The notes under the pieces are model-generated. The model saw only the letters and a program-made list of their open reading frames with translations, ran no database searches and was not told the origin of the DNA. Source: Erysipelothrix sp. (lineage in GTDB: Bacteria; Bacillota_I; Bacilli_A; Erysipelotrichales; Erysipelotrichaceae). From it: a DNA stretch of 7,088 bases. A program made the position numbers and the translations under genes. The DNA lies in contig JASLJD010000148.1 in the NCBI GenBank assembly GCA_030152625.1, forward strand, positions 1 to 7,088, read 5' to 3'. Shown here in pieces: positions 5,061 to 7,088 of the stretch (position 1 is the first letter of the stretch; each line of letters opens with the position of its first letter).

Positions 5061-6038
5061 ATGAGTTTATTTGAAACACTCAAAAAACAAATCAAGGGTA
5101 AAAATATCCGAGTTGTTTTCCCTGAAGGTAATGACATGCGAATCATTGGCGCCAGTGTCCGACTTGCTGCCGATGAGCTCTTGCAACCTGTCCTTCTTGG
5201 AGACAAAGAAGAAATCGAGGCCTTGGCTAAAGAACATGGCTTCCGCTTAGATCGTGTTGAAATCATTAATCCAGAAACATACGACAAAAAAGACGAAATG
5301 GTCGAAGCTTTAGTCGAACGCCGTGCTGGAAAACTCGATGAAGAAGGCGCAAGAGAATGGATCCAAGACTATAACTACTTTGGGACCATGCTCACCTACA
5401 TGGACCTTGCGGATGCGATGGTCAGTGGAGCCGTGCACTCAACAGGTGACACCGTTCGTCCAGCCTTGCAAATTATTAAAACCAAACCAGGGGTCAGTCG
5501 CACAAGCGGTGCTTTCATTATTACAAAGCGAAACGAAACCTATCTTTTTGCTGACTGCGCCATCAACATCAATCCAAACGCACAAGAACTTGCTGAGATT
5601 GCCGTTGAGAGTGCAAAAACAGCTGAACTCTTTGGTATTGAACCTTATGTTTCCATGATGAGCTTTTCCACAAAAGGTTCGGCAGCCGGACCGGATGTTG
5701 AAAAGGTTGTCGAAGCAACCAAAATTGCACAAGAACTTGCACCGGAATACAAAATCGATGGTGAACTGCAATTTGATGCTTCCTTTGTACCCGAAGTTGC
5801 AAAGTTAAAAGCACCGGAATCCGATGTCGCTGGAAAAGCAAGCGTCTTTATCTTCCCAGAAATTCAATCTGGAAACATTGGCTACAAGATCGCTCAACGC
5901 TTGGGTGGCTATGAAGCCATTGGACCGATCCTTCAAGGACTCAATAAACCGATTTCAGACTTATCACGCGGTTGTATTGAAGAAGATGTTTACAAACTCG
6001 CAATTATTACTGCAGCCCAAACATTAATCAAAGACTAA
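5061..6038 (+). CDS. pta: Phosphate acetyltransferase
   Basis: This 325-residue enzyme converts acetyl-CoA and phosphate to acetyl phosphate and CoA (EC 2.3.1.8), and with acetate kinase makes acetate and ATP. It is the short form common in Bacillota, without the extra N-terminal domains of the E. coli enzyme. Visible signatures are RVVFPEGND (17-25), SFSTKGSA (201-208), PEIQSGNIGYK (266-276) and GPILQGLNKPISDLSRG (288-304). S302, R303 and D309 match the active-site Ser309, Arg310 and Asp316 known from the Methanosarcina enzyme. The ATG at 5061 is preferred over an in-frame GTG at 5034, because AGAAGGAG (5045-5052) is correctly spaced for it and the GTG would add nine residues not typical of the family. 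It appears monocistronic, with a terminator starting at its stop codon. Acetate kinase is not in this window. Confidence 0.96.
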   Translation: MSLFETLKKQIKGKNIRVVFPEGNDMRIIGASVRLAADELLQPVLLGDKEEIEALAKEHGFRLDRVEIINPETYDKKDEMVEALVERRAGKLDEEGAREWIQDYNYFGTMLTYMDLADAMVSGAVHSTGDTVRPALQIIKTKPGVSRTSGAFIITKRNETYLFADCAININPNAQELAEIAVESAKTAELFGIEPYVSMMSFSTKGSAAGPDVEKVVEATKIAQELAPEYKIDGELQFDASFVPEVAKLKAPESDVAGKASVFIFPEIQSGNIGYKIAQRLGGYEAIGPILQGLNKPISDLSRGCIEEDVYKLAIITAAQTLIKD

Positions 6039-6060
6039 AAGCCTCAATAGAGGCTTTTTT
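6037..6060 (+). terminator. Rho-independent terminator of pta
   Basis: GCCTC (6041-6045) and GAGGC (6050-6054) form a stem around AATA, extended by the flanking A run (from 6037) pairing with the T run (6055-6060). It overlaps the pta stop codon by two bases. Confidence 0.88.
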
Positions 6061-6100
6061 CACTTTTTAAGAGAAAAATTAAAAAAAATACATTTTTCCC

Positions 6101-6129
6101 TTGACTAGTTCAAAGCCTCATGTTATATT
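6101..6129 (+). promoter_or_regulatory. Promoter of the five-gene tRNA operon
   Basis: TTGACT (6101-6106) and TATATT (6124-6129) are spaced by exactly 17 bases, and TGT precedes the -10. This is the best promoter in the window, as expected for stable RNA. An A/T-rich stretch at 6071-6095 could act as an upstream element. The predicted start is near 6136, about 17 bases before the first tRNA. Confidence 0.85.
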
Positions 6130-6152
6130 ATTAAAGCGTTAAGGAAAGACAT

Positions 6153-6228
6153 GGAGATTTAGCTCAGTTGGGAGAGCATCTGCCTTACAAGCAGAGGGTC
6201 ACAGGTTCAAGTCCTGTAATCTCCACCA
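6153..6228 (+). tRNA. tRNA-Val (anticodon TAC)
   Basis: First gene of the operon, 76 bases. Acceptor arms GGAGATT and AATCTCC (6218-6224) pair perfectly, then A and an encoded CCA. The anticodon loop CTTACAA gives TAC, reading GTA. The T arm CAGGTTCAAGTCCTG is normal. Only one base separates it from the next tRNA. Confidence 0.97.
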
Positions 6229-6229
6229 T

Positions 6230-6305
6230 GCCGACTTAGCTCAATTGGTAGAGCAACTGATTTGTAATCAGTAGGTTGGGGGTTCAAGTCCTCTAGTCGG
6301 CACCA
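6230..6305 (+). tRNA. tRNA-Thr (anticodon TGT)
   Basis: A 76-base cloverleaf. GCCGACT pairs with AGTCGGC (6295-6301), then A and an encoded CCA. The anticodon loop TTTGTAA gives TGT, reading ACA. The 7-base gap to tRNA-Tyr is the longest spacer between tRNAs in this operon. Confidence 0.97.
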
Positions 6306-6312
6306 TTCATAT

Positions 6313-6397
6313 GGGGAGGTAGCGAAGTGGCTAAACGCGGCTGACTGTAAATCAGCTCCCTCAGGGTTCGGCGGTTCGAATCCGTCCCTCCCCACCA
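6313..6397 (+). tRNA. tRNA-Tyr (anticodon GTA)
   Basis: An 85-base class II tRNA with a long variable arm, as expected for bacterial tRNA-Tyr. GGGGAGG pairs with CCTCCCC (6387-6393), then A and an encoded CCA. The anticodon loop CTGTAAA gives GTA, reading TAC and TAT. Confidence 0.97.
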
Positions 6398-6402
6398 TGG
6401 AC

Positions 6403-6478
6403 GCTCCGTTAGCTCAGTCGGTAGAGCAACAGACTTTTAATCTGTGGGCCGTAGGTTCGATTCCTACACGGGGCACCA
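6403..6478 (+). tRNA. tRNA-Lys (anticodon TTT)
   Basis: A 76-base cloverleaf. GCTCCGT pairs with ACGGGGC (6468-6474) with one G-T pair, then A and an encoded CCA. The anticodon loop CTTTTAA gives TTT, reading AAA and AAG. Confidence 0.97.
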
Positions 6479-6481
6479 TCT

Positions 6482-6555
6482 GCAGGTGTAGTTTAATGGT
6501 AAAACTCCAGCCTTCCAAGCTGGCTATGGGGGTTCGATTCCCCTCACCTGCTCCA
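6482..6555 (+). tRNA. tRNA-Gly (anticodon TCC)
   Basis: Last tRNA of the operon, 74 bases. GCAGGTG pairs with CACCTGC (6545-6551), then T and an encoded CCA. The anticodon loop CTTCCAA gives TCC, reading GGA. The operon terminator follows 16 bases later. Confidence 0.97.
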
Positions 6556-6571
6556 TTTGATAAGTTTAAAC

Positions 6572-6596
6572 ACAACCTGAGGGGTTGTTTTTTTTT
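6572..6596 (+). terminator. Short terminator after the tRNA operon, possibly leaky
   Basis: ACAACC (6572-6577) pairs with GGTTGT (6583-6588) around a 5-base loop and is followed by a run of T to 6596. The stem is only 6 bp, shorter than the others in this window. The LrgA-like start codon comes 17 bases after the T run, so some read-through into that gene is plausible. Confidence 0.75.
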
Positions 6597-6613
6597 ATGA
6601 AAAGGAGATTCAC

Positions 6614-6973
6614 ATGAACATCATTTACCAAATTACTTTGATCTTTTTCTTCAGCTTCTTAGGAGACAGCATACAAAAGTTCACAGAAGTAGCCATTCCT
6701 GGAAGCATTATCGGCCTTCTTTTGCTTTTCTTAGCTTTGCATTTTAAATTGATTAAAATCAAAGACATCGAAAAGACAGCTTCCTTTTTACAAAAAAACA
6801 TGGGCATCCTCTTTGTCCCGGTCACTGTTGGCCTGATGCAATATCTTGATATCTTAAAGGAACATGGTCTCAGCCTTTTCATCATCTTGCTTCTCTCAAC
6901 CCTCAGTATTTATCTTTTCACAGCCAAATTTGCTGAAAAGAGCCTGGCAAAGGAGCAACAAAAACATGACTGA
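6614..6973 (+). CDS. lrgA: LrgA/CidA-family membrane protein
   Basis: This 119-residue hydrophobic protein has four likely membrane segments (about residues 4-17, 28-43, 62-80 and 86-104) and the family motifs PGSIIG (29-34) and FVPVTVGLM (67-75). LrgA/CidA proteins are small membrane proteins first described as holin/antiholin-like regulators of murein hydrolase activity and cell death. In Bacillus subtilis (PftAB) and Streptococcus mutans (LrgAB) the pair moves pyruvate. AAAGGAGA (6601-6608) is a strong ribosome binding site. The stop codon lies inside the start of the LrgB-like gene, the usual two-gene arrangement. No separate promoter fits between the tRNA terminator and this gene. LrgA versus CidA subtype cannot be decided from sequence alone, and the LytST regulators are not in view. 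Confidence 0.88.
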   Translation: MNIIYQITLIFFFSFLGDSIQKFTEVAIPGSIIGLLLLFLALHFKLIKIKDIEKTASFLQKNMGILFVPVTVGLMQYLDILKEHGLSLFIILLLSTLSIYLFTAKFAEKSLAKEQQKHD

Positions 6974-7088
6974 AAATCCTCTTTTTCCCTTACTTTTAAG
7001 CTTTAGTGCCTATCTTTTCTTCAGCTTTCTACAAAAGAAAAGCCAAAAAGCCTGGTTAAACCCCCTTCTTTTCGCAAGCATCCTTATC
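6966..7088 (+). CDS. lrgB: LrgB/CidB-family membrane protein, N-terminal 41 residues (partial)
   Basis: The frame opens at ATG 6966, overlapping the LrgA-like gene by 8 bases, and is still open at the window end. The visible residues begin MTENPLFPLLLSFSAYLFFS and continue into LQKKSQKAWLNPLL (22-35), which resembles the start of LrgB/CidB proteins: a first membrane helix, a basic stretch, then WLNPLL. No independent ribosome binding site is obvious, so translation is probably coupled to the upstream gene. Full-length members have about 230 residues, so most of the gene is outside this window. Confidence 0.85.
   Translation, partial: MTENPLFPLLLSFSAYLFFSFLQKKSQKAWLNPLLFASILI

Noticed and set aside
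6207..6398. 63-codon minus-strand open frame across tRNA-Thr and tRNA-Tyr (contains VGRDGFEPPNPEGADLQSAA)
   Set aside because: It is the reverse complement of tRNA genes and a well-known type of spurious protein prediction. It has no ribosome binding site, and the tRNAs explain the sequence fully.
6397..6600. 67-codon plus-strand open frame across tRNA-Lys and tRNA-Gly (contains PLAQSVEQQTFNLWAVGSIP)
   Set aside because: It is translated tRNA sequence, another recurrent artefact. It starts in the CCA of tRNA-Tyr and runs through the terminator.

Overview
The window looks like chromosomal DNA of a low-GC Gram-positive bacterium (Bacillota). AGGAGG-like ribosome binding sites precede nearly every gene, all six tRNA genes carry an encoded CCA end, the pta gene is the short ~325-residue type, and a stand-alone MsmX/UgpC-type sugar ATPase is present. 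Erysipelotrichia is my guess for the class, from general gene character only. TGA acts as a stop at the end of the LrgA-like gene, so the standard bacterial code applies. I see no insertion sequence, CRISPR array or phage gene.

Region 1 (1-2654): a divergent pair. To the left is the start of an IclR-family regulator, cut by the window edge. To the right is a two-gene operon: an L-lactate dehydrogenase-family enzyme and a YjiH-type membrane protein, 2 bases apart and ended by a strong hairpin terminator. A perfect 17-bp palindrome over the predicted transcription start has the geometry of an IclR-family operator. The enzyme has unusual residues at the two positions that normally set 2-oxoacid specificity, so this cassette (regulator, operator, variant dehydrogenase, transporter-like protein) is the best candidate here for a poorly described system.

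Region 2 (2655-4080): a leftward tRNA-Gln gene with its own promoter and terminator, then a leftward gene for a shared carbohydrate-ABC ATPase. A CcpA-box-like sequence lies against that gene's promoter.

Region 3 (4081-6062): a rightward regulator with a PucR/CdaR-type C-terminal DNA-binding domain, then phosphate acetyltransferase (pta) with its own extended -10 promoter, a small dyad at the predicted start, and a terminator.

Region 4 (6063-7088): a five-gene tRNA operon (Val, Thr, Tyr, Lys, Gly) with a near-consensus promoter and a short terminator. It is followed after only 17 bases by an LrgA/CidA-like gene that overlaps the start of an LrgB-like gene running off the window.

The protein genes centre on sugar uptake and the pyruvate/acetyl-CoA node: a shared sugar ATPase, a 2-hydroxyacid dehydrogenase, Pta, and LrgAB, whose relatives move pyruvate or act as holin-like proteins. 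They lie in separate transcription units, so a common role is inference. All alignments and site calls were made by eye.
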